A DNA stretch of 33,738 nucleotides, from assembly GCA_016715105.1 (NCBI GenBank), contig JADKBO010000048.1, positions 1 to 33,738 of the forward strand, written 5' to 3'. Under the pieces are notes generated by a model. The model was not told where the DNA came from and searched no databases. It saw only the letters and a program-made list of their open reading frames with translations. Numbering within the stretch: position 1 is the stretch's first letter; each line of letters starts with the position of its first letter. This DNA is from Saprospiraceae bacterium (GTDB taxonomy: Bacteria; Bacteroidota; Bacteroidia; Chitinophagales; Saprospiraceae). Below, one piece after another: positions 24,671-33,738 of the stretch. Position numbers and translations under genes: made by a program.

Positions 24671-25882
24671 TTAATGTTGATCATCATCGCCCATCACATC
24701 ATAACCCCTCCACTTATAAGCAGTTGCTAGACCAGACGCTGCAGGCCAAGCAATTTGATGTTGGGGACTTGCAACCCAATTTCTACGATCCGTCTCTGTC
24801 GCAAATGATATTTGTACTTGGTAATTGTAATCACTTGGTTCAGCTTGGATTTCTTTAGCCAGGTTATCCGGAAAATACCTCAAAACTTTCGAACTTAAAT
24901 AGCCTTTCTGAACAGTCATTGCAGGTACATAAATAGAATAGTACATTTTTTCAAAAGCAGCAGCATTTTCCTTTGGAACTGTAAAATCCATTTGAAGCAA
25001 AACTGCCTTTGGTTGGATCAATGGCTTGGCAATTTGAAGCATGTTTTGTTTTGAAACAGCAATACCTACAGTTACCAATTCCAAATCTTTACTGCCTGTA
25101 TTATTGATCACAACGGTCTCTCCCAAGGTGCCATAAAATGCATCATCAGCTTTGATGTCGACTTTTTCCCCGTTGATTGTAACAGTCCCATTTCCACCAA
25201 TCACATAATATACTTCTTCATAACCTGTCAAAACATGGTCTCCAGATGAAGCACCTGCAGGAATGGTTACATGATCCACATGATCCCAATTCGTACTGAA
25301 AACTTCAGGTGTGATCAACCGGCGATATAAAACATCTTTACCGGGATAAATAGGATTGGCTTTTTGTTTTTCCTTTTCCAATCTAGCGGAAACAAAATTG
25401 GGAATCGGGTCCAACTTTGCACCAACCATTGTATTATTCAAATCAAAATTATCTGCTTTTCCTTTTTGAAGACTCACTGCAAAATTTAGCCAACGAAGTT
25501 TTTCATTCGAAGCATTGTAAATTGCATGAGCATCTCCCATTTTACAAGGAACGACAGCGGGTGCTTTTATTTTTGAAGTGTGACCATTGATGGTAAATTC
25601 TGCTTCACCATTGAGGATCAAACACATCTCTTCAATGTTATGATGAAAATGTTGACCTATGCCAGATTTTGCTTCAATCACACCTGTATGCAAATACAAA
25701 AAATTGGTTGTCAGGTCATTGCGACCAATCAATTGAGTGAATCCCATTTTACCTGCACCTGCATGTACAGCCGATAACTCACGATATTTTGAAGGGTCAT
25801 TGACCTTGATTCTATCCTTAAGAGGTTGAGCACTCAGGCAATAAGTCACTAATAACAATATAAACGATAAGCGTATTTTCAT
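24671..25882 (-). CDS. Secreted bicupin with C-terminal ferredoxin-like domain
   Basis: 403 residues with a signal peptide (MKIRLSFILLLVTYCLSAQ). Cupin 1 (residues ~55-145) has GQHFHHNIEEMCLILNGEAE, giving the metal-type H-x-H...E set, and the second motif near GDAHAIYNA. Cupin 2 (~210-290) reads SGDHVLTGYEEVYYVIGGNG and keeps fewer histidines. Residues ~300-395 look like a dimeric alpha/beta-barrel (ABM/NIPSNAP-like) domain (LLQMDFTVPKENAAAFEKMY). The tail is acidic (DDDQH). Probably an extracytoplasmic dioxygenase, isomerase or binding protein. It lies 87 bp after the PQQ dehydrogenase on the same strand, so both may serve one oxidative pathway (inference). Confidence 0.75.
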   Translation of the reverse strand: MKIRLSFILLLVTYCLSAQPLKDRIKVNDPSKYRELSAVHAGAGKMGFTQLIGRNDLTTNFLYLHTGVIEAKSGIGQHFHHNIEEMCLILNGEAEFTINGHTSKIKAPAVVPCKMGDAHAIYNASNEKLRWLNFAVSLQKGKADNFDLNNTMVGAKLDPIPNFVSARLEKEKQKANPIYPGKDVLYRRLITPEVFSTNWDHVDHVTIPAGASSGDHVLTGYEEVYYVIGGNGTVTINGEKVDIKADDAFYGTLGETVVINNTGSKDLELVTVGIAVSKQNMLQIAKPLIQPKAVLLQMDFTVPKENAAAFEKMYYSIYVPAMTVQKGYLSSKVLRYFPDNLAKEIQAEPSDYNYQVQISFATETDRRNWVASPQHQIAWPAASGLATAYKWRGYDVMGDDDQH

Positions 25883-25969
25883 TTTAAGATCAGATTATAA
25901 TATTAATATTGATTATGTTCCTAAACTTTTTTGTTTCTATTGGCAGTTTCTTTTTGTCAACGAAGCAAT

Positions 25970-28222
25970 TTATTTCTTTTTATCAGGTAGAGCATAAACC
26001 ACATATGCCCTCGGCATTGCTCCTGGCAAATTAGACCTGTTGTAACTATCGGTTCTAAAGGATGTGGTCGCATTTACAACCAAATACTCCTTGCCATTTA
26101 CTTTATACATACTTGGTTGCCCTATGCATTCATAACTGAGCATGACTTCCCACAGTTGTTTACCCGTGTCGGCATCAAAAGCATATAACATTCCGCCTTT
26201 TGCTGTAGCGAAAACAACACCTGTTGAGGTCACAATCATCCCTCGTCCCAAGGTTCCGCTTGGGGCACCCAAAGTTTTATCTCCTTTTGCATAAAGTGAA
26301 TCCAAACCTATTGGGCTTCTCCATTTTATCTCTCCTTTATTCAAGTCATAAGCAATCAGGGAAGACCAAGGTGGAGACAATAACCCCATCCAATCCAAAC
26401 CATAATCGGTTGTGTACCGATCTCCCTGATAGGCAACATCTTCTGGATAATCAGACATTGGAGCAACTCTCAAACTATCTGGTTTTACAGTAGCTCCTCA
26501 GCTAGCAACCACAGGTCCCTCTATCTTTGCATCAGCCGTTGGTGCATTTCTCATATTGAAGCTTCGGGCATTTCCACCCAAAAAGCGATGTAAAGCCTTC
26601 ATAGTTTCTTCATCCACGTGTGGCATACCAGGCATTCTACCTCTGCCGTTGATGACGATGCCTTTAAATTCGTCGTAGAAAATACTTCTTCCTGCGTTGA
26701 CAAGTGAAGGTCCTACTCCACCCTCCATATTTTTTCCATGACAACTCATACATGCTGTATTGTAGTATGACTTCACTTTTGCTATTTCATTTGCACTCAA
26801 CTCAATCTTTGGTGGAGCTACTTTACCCAATCTATAGGTAGATCCATATTCTTGAGTCATTATATACATCATCCCTTTATTCGGATTTGATCCTGTATTA
26901 CCATAGTTTGCTCCACCCAATGCTCCTGGCATCATGATGGTTTCGTATTTATCAGATGGTGGTACATACAGTCCACTTTTAGCGCTGTCAAGACGAGCAA
27001 TCCATTGTTTTTTAATTTCTTCCGGAAAGAATGGATTGAGTGTTTCTTTGGTGACTTCATGTCTGGTAAAACTCGGTAGAGATGGTATAGGCTGCGTAGG
27101 CCAAGCTTTTTCGCCGGGCATTTCACTTGCTGGGAATGGTTTCTCTTCAATAGGGAAAATGGGTTCACCATTGTCTCTGTCAAATACAAACATAAAACCA
27201 TGTTTAGTCGCAACCGCTACTACATCTTTGGATTTACCTTCGTGGTTAATGGTCAAAAGTTGCGGTGCTGCAGAAAGGTCATAATCCCAAATGTCATGGT
27301 GCACCGTTTGATAGTGCCATTTCCTTTTTCCGGTGCGTGCATCTAAGGCTACCAAAGAATTGCCAAATAAATTTTGCCCAATTCGATCAGCCCCATAGTA
27401 ATCATAAGTTGGAGATCCTATTGGCAAAAATGCCATACCTCTTTTCTGATCTACGGTAATCTCACTCCAAACATTCACTCCACCTACATATTTGTAAGCA
27501 TCTTTTGGCCATGTTTCATAACCAAATTCACCAGGATGCGGAATGGTATGAAATGTCCATGCCAATTTCCCAGTTACCACATTATAAGCCCTGATATGCC
27601 CAGGGGCAGAAAAATATCCTTCCCCAGGAGCCGAACCTAAAATGATCAAATCTTCAAATAGAACACCTGGCATCATGGCTTGCATCCTTCTTATGGAAGA
27701 TGGCTCTCTGTCCAATCCAACGCGCATATCTACAACCCCTTCGTCACCAAATGTCAAAATTGATTTTCCTGTCGTGGCGTCTATGGCTTGCAAAGTATTG
27801 TTTAAGGTAAATATCAATCGCTTATCCTTTTTATCTTTACTTTCCCAATAGTTGATACCTCTTCTGGCTATGCCTCTTAAATTTGAATGTATCCAAATTT
27901 CTTTTCCGGTAAGCACACTCAAAGCAATCAGTGAGAAATTTTTGCCGTAAACGTACATCGTGGTGTCTACCACAATTGGATTGAAGTAATAAGAGAAGTC
28001 ATCCCCTGATGGATACATCCATGCTACTTCCAATTGCCCAACATTTTCTTTGGTTATTTCTGTAGTCGGAAAAAACTTGGATTGTTCCGGACTTCCACTG
28101 TAGTGAGTCCAGCTACTTTGTGCCTGCGAATCCACTCCTGACCCACAACCAAAGAGTGTGAAAATGGCGGTTACTGCAAAACAGGATGCAGTAAAAAAAT
28201 TTGGAAACTTTTTCTTGAACAT
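25970..28222 (-). pseudogene. PQQ-dependent dehydrogenase with internal cytochrome c domain, in-frame TGA
   Basis: A lipoprotein signal with cysteine 26 (FTLFGC) leads into an eight-bladed PQQ propeller (VGQLEVAWMYPSGD; HHDIWDYDLSAAPQLLTI; LVALDARTGKRKWHYQ). A cytochrome c domain is inserted between blades: haem site C491-MSC-H495 with distal methionine candidates at RMPGMPH (530-533). The frame reaches GPVVAS at residue 574, then TGA (26498-26500), then continues in the same frame GATVKPDSLRVAPMSDYPED and finishes the propeller at 25970 (KGGMLYAFDADTGKQLWEVM). A single base change from GGA would cause this. Complete length is about 750 residues. The enzyme oxidises a sugar or alcohol in the periplasm and passes electrons to the haem. 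Without read-through the last blade or two are lost. Confidence 0.8.
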
Positions 28223-28442
28223 AAATGTGGCTTTAATAATTGTCCTGTCTGATTGCTTACAGGTAGCTTTTGTTAATCGATTGAATTAGCAAATAAAAGA
28301 AATGTTTTTACTTAAATCAGCGAATTTTTATAACTAATTTTTTGAATAAGTTTTTTCACACCTTTTATCTTCATAAATATCTATTTTTCTAAATGAAAAA
28401 AATGATTTTGACAAAATTTTAAGATTCTCCAACCTTTCTATG

Positions 28443-29114
28443 TTAGTTGTCTCCGAGAGATTTCTTGCTTCTCAAATATTCTAATATTTCTTGGTGTCCA
28501 TCTCTTTCAGCGATGATCCATGCGGTGTCTCCATTTTGCATTGGCATATCTAAAAAAGCTCCGTTTTCCACTAGCAATTTGGTCAGTTCCAAATTTCCTC
28601 GATGGACTGCTGAATGTAATGGAGTCACATCCGACATTTGAGCAGCATTTACATTGGCTCCTTTTGTCAGCAATAATTTACACAATGAAATATTTTCCTT
28701 TGCAACGGCAGCGTGCAGGGCATTGACTTTAGTAGGATTGGTGGCAGCGAGGTTTGGATCAGCCCCAAGATTTGCCAATAATTCAGCAATTTCACTTTGG
28801 TTAAAAAAAGCTGCTAAGGCCATGGGTGTAAAACCGTCACTTGCATATTCATTTAATTTGTTAGACAAGTCCTTATCCAAATATGCTTTTACAATTTCGA
28901 TTTTCCCCGCTAAGATGGCTTCATGGTAAGTAAAGTCGCTTTTTAAAGCCACTGCTTTGGCAAATACATCCGGCATACCATTATAAGCGATGATCGTAAA
29001 GCCTGAACTTCCATTTTCATTGAGCTCATTTAATACTTCAGGATTGGCATCCAACAATTCCAAAATCGCCTCGGTGTCTCTCTTCTTTATCAATTCGTCC
29101 AAATCTTTGATCAT
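28443..29114 (-). CDS. Ankyrin repeat protein
   Basis: 223 residues, no signal peptide, ATG start. About six ankyrin repeats can be followed; the clearest are DGFTPMALAAFFNQSEIAEL, VNALHAAVAKENISLCKLLL, VTPLHSAVHRGNLELTKLLV and DTAWIIAERDGHQEILEYLR. Earlier ones (NGSSGFTIIAYNGMPDVFAK; FTYHEAILAGKIEIVKAYL) are more diverged. It is a protein-binding scaffold; no catalytic domain is attached. It lies upstream of the PQQ dehydrogenase on the same strand but 220 bp away, and that gap shows no terminator or clear promoter. No partner can be named. Confidence 0.85.
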   Translation of the reverse strand: MIKDLDELIKKRDTEAILELLDANPEVLNELNENGSSGFTIIAYNGMPDVFAKAVALKSDFTYHEAILAGKIEIVKAYLDKDLSNKLNEYASDGFTPMALAAFFNQSEIAELLANLGADPNLAATNPTKVNALHAAVAKENISLCKLLLTKGANVNAAQMSDVTPLHSAVHRGNLELTKLLVENGAFLDMPMQNGDTAWIIAERDGHQEILEYLRSKKSLGDN

Positions 29115-29189
29115 CTGCCTTTTTATTAATGGTCTTCCAAAAATAATTTTTTTACGGCATTTTAATATCTTAAGTTTTATAATTGAACA

Positions 29190-29560
29190 GAGCTGTCAGT
29201 TTTCAGCGATCAGCTATCGGTTATCAGCTATCAGTTTTCAGCTATCAGTTTTCAGCTATCGGTGAAATCACGTGTTCCTGCTCACTTGCAGATATTGTTG
29301 GCAGAGCCAATTGCCTATTGCCCATTACCATGTGTCCCTGCCAACTGCAAAGGATTGCGGTCGCAGACCATTGCTTCTTGCCTAAACAAGGAATTGCTGG
29401 CGCAGCCAATTGCCAAATTGCCCACATGCTCTTGCTCAATGCAAAGGATTGCGGTCGTAGGCCATTGCTTCTTGCGTAGCAAGAAATTGCTGGCGGAGCC
29501 AATTGCTTCTTGCGCATGCAAGAAATTGCTGGCGCAACCAATTTTGCACAACATTTTCGT
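29190..29560. repeat. Cluster of short palindromic repeats before the CocE-type gene
   Basis: Two families adjoin. First, 29190-29265 iterates CAGTTTTCAGCTATCAG-like strings, also seen at the ends of the 15 kb units. Then, 29285-29560 repeats three modules: ATTGCTGGCGCAGCCAATTG (about 29296, 29394, 29486, 29525), AAGGATTGCGGTCGCAGACC (29350, 29444) and a hairpin TTCTTGC-loop-GCAAGAA (29469-29485 with loop GTA; 29507-29524 with loop GCAT). Stems are kept while loops differ. Open frames here are repeats of the same words and not genes. Confidence 0.7.
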
Positions 29561-29614
29561 CACTAAATTATGAACTTTCCATTATATTCGTTCTCAACAC
29601 AAATGGTTAGTTTT

Positions 29615-31432
29615 ATGAAACAACTTTTACTTTTTGCAGCCTTCCTTATTTGTTCGACTGCCATCCATGGTCAAGTTAAACCAAAATTTGAAAATGGTGC
29701 TGCTGTAATGATCAATGAATTTAAAGATAGCGCCAACTGGATTCGACATGATTTATGGGTAGAGACTACATTCGATACTGATGGTGATGGAAAATTGGAT
29801 CGCATGCATGTGGATGTATGCAGACCCAAACAAACAGAAACAGAAGGATTGAAATTACCTGTGGTTTATGCGAGTAGCCCCTATTATGCAGGGACAGCAA
29901 ATGGTGAACCAGGCGAATTTTGGGATGTAAAACAAGAATTAGGAGCAAAAAGTAAACCTCATGCTCATCCCGAAGTGGTCAGTAAAGCCACAAGGCCTAT
30001 CATTTCAGAAAGCGAAGTAAAACTATGGTTGCCATATGGATATATTGTGGTTCATTCAAGTTCTCCGGGAACGGGTTTTTCACAAGGTGCTCCTACCGTA
30101 GGCGGTGACAACGAATCATTGGCCCCTATGGCTGTCATAGAATGGCTGACTGGCAAAGACAACGGTTATACTAGTCCAGACGGCAACGAGAAGATCAAGG
30201 CATATTGGTCGACGGGCAAAGTTGGTATGACAGGTACTTCATACAATGGTACACTTCCCATTGCGGCAGCAACAACAGGTGTGAAAGGTCTGGAAGCCAT
30301 CATTCCTATCGCCCCCAATACTTCCTATTATCACTATTATAGATCCAACGGATTGGTCAGATCTCCGGGTGGGTATTTGGGTGAAGATATCGATGTGTTG
30401 TACGACTTTATTCACAGCGGTGATGTTTCTAAGAGAGCTTACAATAATAAAACCGTACGAGATACAGAAATGGCAGCTGGTCTTGATAGACAAACAGGAG
30501 ATTACAATGATTTTTGGGCTGGCAGGGACTACCTCAATGACATGAAGCCATTCAAAGCAGCCTTATTCATGTCTCACGGTTTTAATGATTGGAACGTAAT
30601 GCCAGAGCATAGTTACCGAATTTATAAGAAAGCTAAAGAGATGGGAGTTCCGTCTATGATTTTCTACCATCAACTTGGTCATGGTGGCCCGCCTCCTTTT
30701 TCGATGATGAATAGATGGTTTACCCGTTACCTTCATGGAAGTGAAAATGGCGTAGAGAAAGATCAACGTGCATGGATCGTAAGAGAAAATGATGATCGTC
30801 TCAAACCTACACCATATGCGGATTACCCAAATCCAAAGGCTGAAGATGTTACGCTGTATCTAGAAGCAGGAGCTCCTGGTGCTGGCCAGTTGAGCACTCA
30901 AGCAAAAAAATCTAACAAAACAAAAGAGAAAATAATTGACAATTATTCCTTCAGTGGCGCTACACTCGCTCAAGCCGAATTTACTGACCACAGACTTTTA
31001 TACCTTACGCCCATATTAAAAGCTCCTTTGCATTTATCTGGTCTGGCATCTATTAAAATAAAATTGGCGTCAAATAAACCTGCAGCCAATTTATCGGTAT
31101 GGTTGGTTTCACTTCCGTGGAATGATTCCCGCAACGCTAAAATTACAGACAATATCATCACCAGAGGTTGGGCCGATCCCCAAAATCATGCTTCCATAAG
31201 AAAAGGCGAACCTTTGACTCCCGGAAAATTCTATGAAGTATCTTTTGATTTACAACCAGATGATCAAATCATTCCAGAGGGTCAGCAAATTGGTCTTTTG
31301 ATTTTTTCATCTGATCGAGAATTTACGCTATTGCCCAAACCAGGTACAGAATTGACGGTGGATCTGGGTGGAACTATATTGAAGTTGCCTGTTGTTGGTG
31401 GGCAAAAAGCATTTGATGCTGCGATTAAATAG
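29615..31432 (+). CDS. Secreted CocE/NonD family hydrolase (S15 peptidase-like)
   Basis: 605 residues from ATG 29615, chosen because MKQLLLFAAFLICSTAIHGQ is a full signal peptide; 15 upstream codons in frame look non-native. The alpha/beta-hydrolase core has nucleophile S209 in GMTGTSYNGTLP, acid D325 in SHGFNDWNVMPEHSY and base H356 in YHQLGHGGPP. The C-terminal ~170 residues form the jelly-roll PepX_C domain (LYLTPILKAPLHLSGLASIK; LLIFSSDREFTLLPKPGTEL). Family members act as Xaa-Pro dipeptidyl-peptidases, glutaryl-7-ACA acylases or esterases. YASSPYYAGT and EIDVLYDFIHSGD-like blocks favour the Xaa-Pro dipeptidyl-peptidase type. Transcribed alone; converges on the HsdR-N gene, 29 bp between stops. 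Confidence 0.85.
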   Translation: MKQLLLFAAFLICSTAIHGQVKPKFENGAAVMINEFKDSANWIRHDLWVETTFDTDGDGKLDRMHVDVCRPKQTETEGLKLPVVYASSPYYAGTANGEPGEFWDVKQELGAKSKPHAHPEVVSKATRPIISESEVKLWLPYGYIVVHSSSPGTGFSQGAPTVGGDNESLAPMAVIEWLTGKDNGYTSPDGNEKIKAYWSTGKVGMTGTSYNGTLPIAAATTGVKGLEAIIPIAPNTSYYHYYRSNGLVRSPGGYLGEDIDVLYDFIHSGDVSKRAYNNKTVRDTEMAAGLDRQTGDYNDFWAGRDYLNDMKPFKAALFMSHGFNDWNVMPEHSYRIYKKAKEMGVPSMIFYHQLGHGGPPPFSMMNRWFTRYLHGSENGVEKDQRAWIVRENDDRLKPTPYADYPNPKAEDVTLYLEAGAPGAGQLSTQAKKSNKTKEKIIDNYSFSGATLAQAEFTDHRLLYLTPILKAPLHLSGLASIKIKLASNKPAANLSVWLVSLPWNDSRNAKITDNIITRGWADPQNHASIRKGEPLTPGKFYEVSFDLQPDDQIIPEGQQIGLLIFSSDREFTLLPKPGTELTVDLGGTILKLPVVGGQKAFDAAIK

Positions 31433-31461
31433 GTCTCCATTATGTGTTGGAGGAGCAAAAG

Positions 31462-32484
31462 TTAAAGAAGAGATAAAGCTTTGTCGATCAACCTCTTTTT
31501 AAGCTTCAAAATGCTATCCATATCTGGAATGTCCAACTTTTCACCATCAATATCTATTTTATGGCTGGTTGCTGTGATGTATAAATCACATACTTTCTTT
31601 TTCATATTATCATCTATCAAAATGCAAAATTTACCTTTCAAATCCCGATATCCTATTGAATCTGAATTGATTTGCTTTTGATGCGCCAAAATAGTTTTAA
31701 TGATGTGAAAAACCTTTAATTCCTCATCCGTTGTGAAGATTCCTGAATTGGCTTTATTTGATTCATCAATAATTAATCTGTCTAATGCCGATTTAATCGA
31801 AACAGAATTTATTAGTTCTTTTATCTGTTTTTCAATTGATTCAGTGAGCTTTTTACCATTCATATGAGAAAATATGGCTTTTACAAGCTCTCTTGATGGG
31901 TTTGACAATTCCTTATAAAAAGCTTCTGTAAAACCCTCTAGAAAAAACGAATCCTGTGCCGCTTCAATTAAACTTGTTACATCAATAGAGGTGGCATAAA
32001 ATTCTGCCAATTTTTCTAAATTATTGCCCTCAACGTATTCCCAATTAAAAACATAAAATGGAGTTGGGTGTAATGCGGATCCTGCACTTGTAGTGTTTCT
32101 GCAATAAAATCTAAATTCAATTCCATTTGTAACAACTCCAATTTTGCAGCTTTGTGTATTATTGAAGTAATCATTTAGTTGAGAAGTATGCTTATCATTA
32201 AGTTTAACGCCGGCTTTTTTTACCTCGATGATTATCTCAGGTTTATTTTTGAACAAGATGGCATAATCAACTTTTCTACCTTTTAAATTGGCAAAATCCG
32301 CATCGTACTCAGGAATTAAATTTCCATTTTCAAAACCTCTCAAAAATCGAAGTATCTCAAAAAAAGGCTCTACAAGATACATCCTGGTTTTTGCCTCATT
32401 ATCCGATAATTCTACAGCCTTTTCAAATTCAAAAGCAGAAAGTGATTTCTTAATTTCTTTTACAATTTGTTGAATATTTGCCAT
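31462..32484 (-). CDS. HsdR N-terminal-like nuclease domain protein
   Basis: 340 residues, cytoplasmic, ATG start. Residues ~20-130 match the type I restriction enzyme R-subunit N-terminal fold (HSDR_N): E39 in YLVEPFFEIL, D73 in RKVDYAIL, E87-V-K89 in IIIEVKKAG, and Q102-LND-Y106, i.e. a complete PD-(D/E)xK plus QxxxY set. The C-terminal ~150 residues are helical then beta (GYRDLKGKFCILIDDNMKKK VCDLYITATSHKI) with no helicase motifs, so it is not a whole HsdR. Stand-alone proteins of this type are common and mostly uncharacterised; nuclease or defence function is inference. No methylase or specificity subunit is adjacent. The AbiEii-type gene lies upstream on the same strand. Confidence 0.8.
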   Translation of the reverse strand: MANIQQIVKEIKKSLSAFEFEKAVELSDNEAKTRMYLVEPFFEILRFLRGFENGNLIPEYDADFANLKGRKVDYAILFKNKPEIIIEVKKAGVKLNDKHTSQLNDYFNNTQSCKIGVVTNGIEFRFYCRNTTSAGSALHPTPFYVFNWEYVEGNNLEKLAEFYATSIDVTSLIEAAQDSFFLEGFTEAFYKELSNPSRELVKAIFSHMNGKKLTESIEKQIKELINSVSIKSALDRLIIDESNKANSGIFTTDEELKVFHIIKTILAHQKQINSDSIGYRDLKGKFCILIDDNMKKKVCDLYITATSHKIDIDGEKLDIPDMDSILKLKKRLIDKALSLL

Positions 32485-32637
32485 ACTCGGAAATTTATAG
32501 GTGACTTAACATTATCAAAATCATTAATATTAACAAATATAACAACAATACACAATTAAATTATGGCATTCTCCCTAAAAAATATCATTTCAAAGAATAA
32601 AGGTCAAAATGGCAAATTCATAATCATTCATTCATAT

Positions 32638-32877
32638 TTATAATTCAATATGAAATGCTCCCAAAAAGACGAGAAAATCTTTACCCACGGCCATAAACCT
32701 CCATATAAACTGCTCCTTCCCCATCAAAAAATTGATGGGTCGGTAAATATTTTTGTCCAAAAAATCCTCATTTTTCAATCGCGATAAATAAATGACAATT
32801 TCCTGACTTCTGGAAACGAAAGCTTTCAAAGAATAAAAAGGAAGATGGTCAAAAAGTAACAAAGTCACTTTTGGCAC
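32638..32877 (-). CDS. Short open frame, doubtful
   Basis: 79 codons from GTG, 26 bp after the AbiEii-type stop. The translation (PKVTLLLFDHLPFYSLKAFV...) resembles no family I know and has no signal peptide. It might be a remnant or a chance frame. The 153 bp between it and the HsdR-N gene hold nothing visible. Confidence 0.2.
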   Translation of the reverse strand: MPKVTLLLFDHLPFYSLKAFVSRSQEIVIYLSRLKNEDFLDKNIYRPINFLMGKEQFIWRFMAVGKDFLVFLGAFHIEL

Positions 32878-32903
32878 ATTAAATACTATTGTAAATTAAA
32901 CCT

Positions 32904-33738
32904 TTATTTACAGAGTAATTCTTTCAATTGTGTTAAAAGAATTGTATGCTTTTCTGGATTACTGTCTTTCAGTTTTCTTAGATTTGCAAGCTTCCATTGC
33001 ACTGAGGGAAATCTCTCTAAATCGTGTTGAGACCAATCCGGCTCGCAATTTTTAAAGCCAATGAGAAAGGTTTTATCCTCAGATGTAAGTATTTTTTGAA
33101 TCTCATCTATTAGAATTTTACGTGCTATTTCAAAGTCTTCATAATTAAATTCTTGGTCACTCATGCCCGCAAATTGATTATCCATTGATTTGCGCTGATC
33201 TAATTCGTTTGGTTTAAGCAACTCATTCATTGGCCGAACACTTCCTAAAAGACATAACAGGAAACCATTTTTAATATCTTGGGTTATACCTTCATTTGCT
33301 AGAAGCGTTTTTATATCAAATAAATCTCTTGGATGCTGACGGTCTAAAGCGGCACAAATCTTACCACCAAACAATTGTCCAAAGGGAACGATTGGCATAC
33401 TTACAAAAGCATTATATAATTTTTGAGCCCTGGGGCAAAGATTTATGTATTTCGGCTCTGAAATGGAACCACGAACCACTAGATTCACTTCAATTTTCAC
33501 ATCAACAGCATCCCGGAAGATAAATAATTTTCCAATTTCAGTTTTACTCTGTACCTGGGTGTTAACAATTATTTGCTCTATTCGTTTTTTAATTCGAAAC
33601 AATGCAAAATGGATGTTATTTAAAGATGTTTGACGATCCTCTATTGGCAAATAGGTTAAATCAATATCTACTGACAATCTTGGCATATCTCTTATAAAAA
33701 GATTTATCGCTGTCCCGCCATGTAAAGCAAAACATTTT
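32904..33738 (-). CDS. AbiEii/AbiGii-type nucleotidyltransferase, 5' end cut by window edge
   Basis: At least 278 codons. The frame is open to the window edge, and the edge sequence translates as KCFALHGGTAINLFIRDMPR followed by LSVDIDLTY: the G-G-T and S-x-D-I-D nucleotidyltransferase motifs of AbiEii. The first ATG inside the window (33686) is in the middle of this motif and is not the start. FGQLFGGKICAALDRQHPRD, followed by LFD, is the second conserved block. AbiEii proteins are toxins that add nucleotides to tRNA or other targets, usually with an AbiEi antitoxin encoded just upstream; that position is outside the window, so pairing cannot be checked. Likely a toxin-antitoxin or phage-defence component. 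Confidence 0.85.
   Translation of the reverse strand, partial: KCFALHGGTAINLFIRDMPRLSVDIDLTYLPIEDRQTSLNNIHFALFRIKKRIEQIIVNTQVQSKTEIGKLFIFRDAVDVKIEVNLVVRGSISEPKYINLCPRAQKLYNAFVSMPIVPFGQLFGGKICAALDRQHPRDLFDIKTLLANEGITQDIKNGFLLCLLGSVRPMNELLKPNELDQRKSMDNQFAGMSDQEFNYEDFEIARKILIDEIQKILTSEDKTFLIGFKNCEPDWSQHDLERFPSVQWKLANLRKLKDSNPEKHTILLTQLKELLCK

Noticed and set aside
26498..26500. TGA as selenocysteine or reassigned codon
   Set aside because: No stem-loop of the required kind was recognised after it, PQQ dehydrogenases have no such site, and other genes here use TGA as a normal stop.
29245..29573. Overlapping open frames in the 29.3 kb repeat cluster
   Set aside because: Open on both strands because of repeat composition; no family resemblance.
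29570..29614. Longer start for the CocE-type hydrolase
   Set aside because: The extra 15 residues would precede a complete signal peptide, so ATG 29615 is preferred.

Overview
The window looks like a chromosomal segment of a free-living Bacteroidota, most likely a Saprospiraceae/Chitinophagales relative. This rests on family content seen in the translations (DUF5916 barrel, TonB-dependent receptor, DUF1080/Gfo-Idh-MocA sugar cluster, GxxExxY protein, SPFH plus ribbon-helix-helix pair, DUF6157), low G+C, the near absence of Shine-Dalgarno sequences, and several matches to the Bacteroidota promoter (-33 TTTG, -7 TAnnTTTG). No rRNA, tRNA, CRISPR array, prophage or transposase was seen.

Layout. 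0-2.9 kb: a DUF5916 outer-membrane protein and a secreted protein broken by three frame changes. 2.9-6.0 kb (minus): a small membrane-anchored protein followed by a TonB receptor split by one frameshift. 6.4-7.6 kb: an unknown protein and a YdeI-like protein. 7.6-12.4 kb (minus): a four-gene sugar operon (Gfo/Idh/MocA - DUF1080 - double DUF1080 - Gfo/Idh/MocA), with a LacI-type palindrome upstream and a terminator downstream. 12.7-13.8 kb: NudK-like Nudix hydrolase and a diacylglycerol-kinase-family protein. 14.0-15.0 kb: an outer-membrane protein and a 56-residue lipoprotein. 15.0-15.9 kb: four copies of a ~240 bp palindromic repeat. 16.0-17.1 kb: SPFH protein (frameshifted) and a ribbon-helix-helix regulator behind a promoter that carries an inverted repeat. 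17.1-19.2 kb: esterase, lipoprotein, GxxExxY protein with a decayed second copy. 19.5-22.5 kb: double SRPBCC protein divergent from a GlxA-type regulator, then DUF6157 and DUF1801 proteins. 22.6-24.1 kb: an eleven-unit tandem array of ~148 bp. 24.1-29.1 kb: DinB-like protein, bicupin, PQQ/cytochrome c dehydrogenase (one in-frame TGA), ankyrin protein. 29.2-33.7 kb: another palindromic repeat cluster, a CocE/NonD hydrolase, an HsdR-N nuclease-like protein and an AbiEii-type nucleotidyltransferase cut by the window edge.

Most striking is the intergenic DNA: at least four different palindrome-rich repeat families. The best is the 22.6-24.1 kb array. Each unit holds two related 25-bp dyads whose arms are conserved while the loops vary, and a C:G to T:A change is compensated between the two dyad types. 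I cannot assign it a function.

Caution: six genes are interrupted, and at least two of the breaks (6474-6482 and 10780-10784) lie in homopolymer runs. Uncorrected long-read errors are therefore a serious alternative to real pseudogenes. Family names come from recognising motifs by eye; no database search was run.
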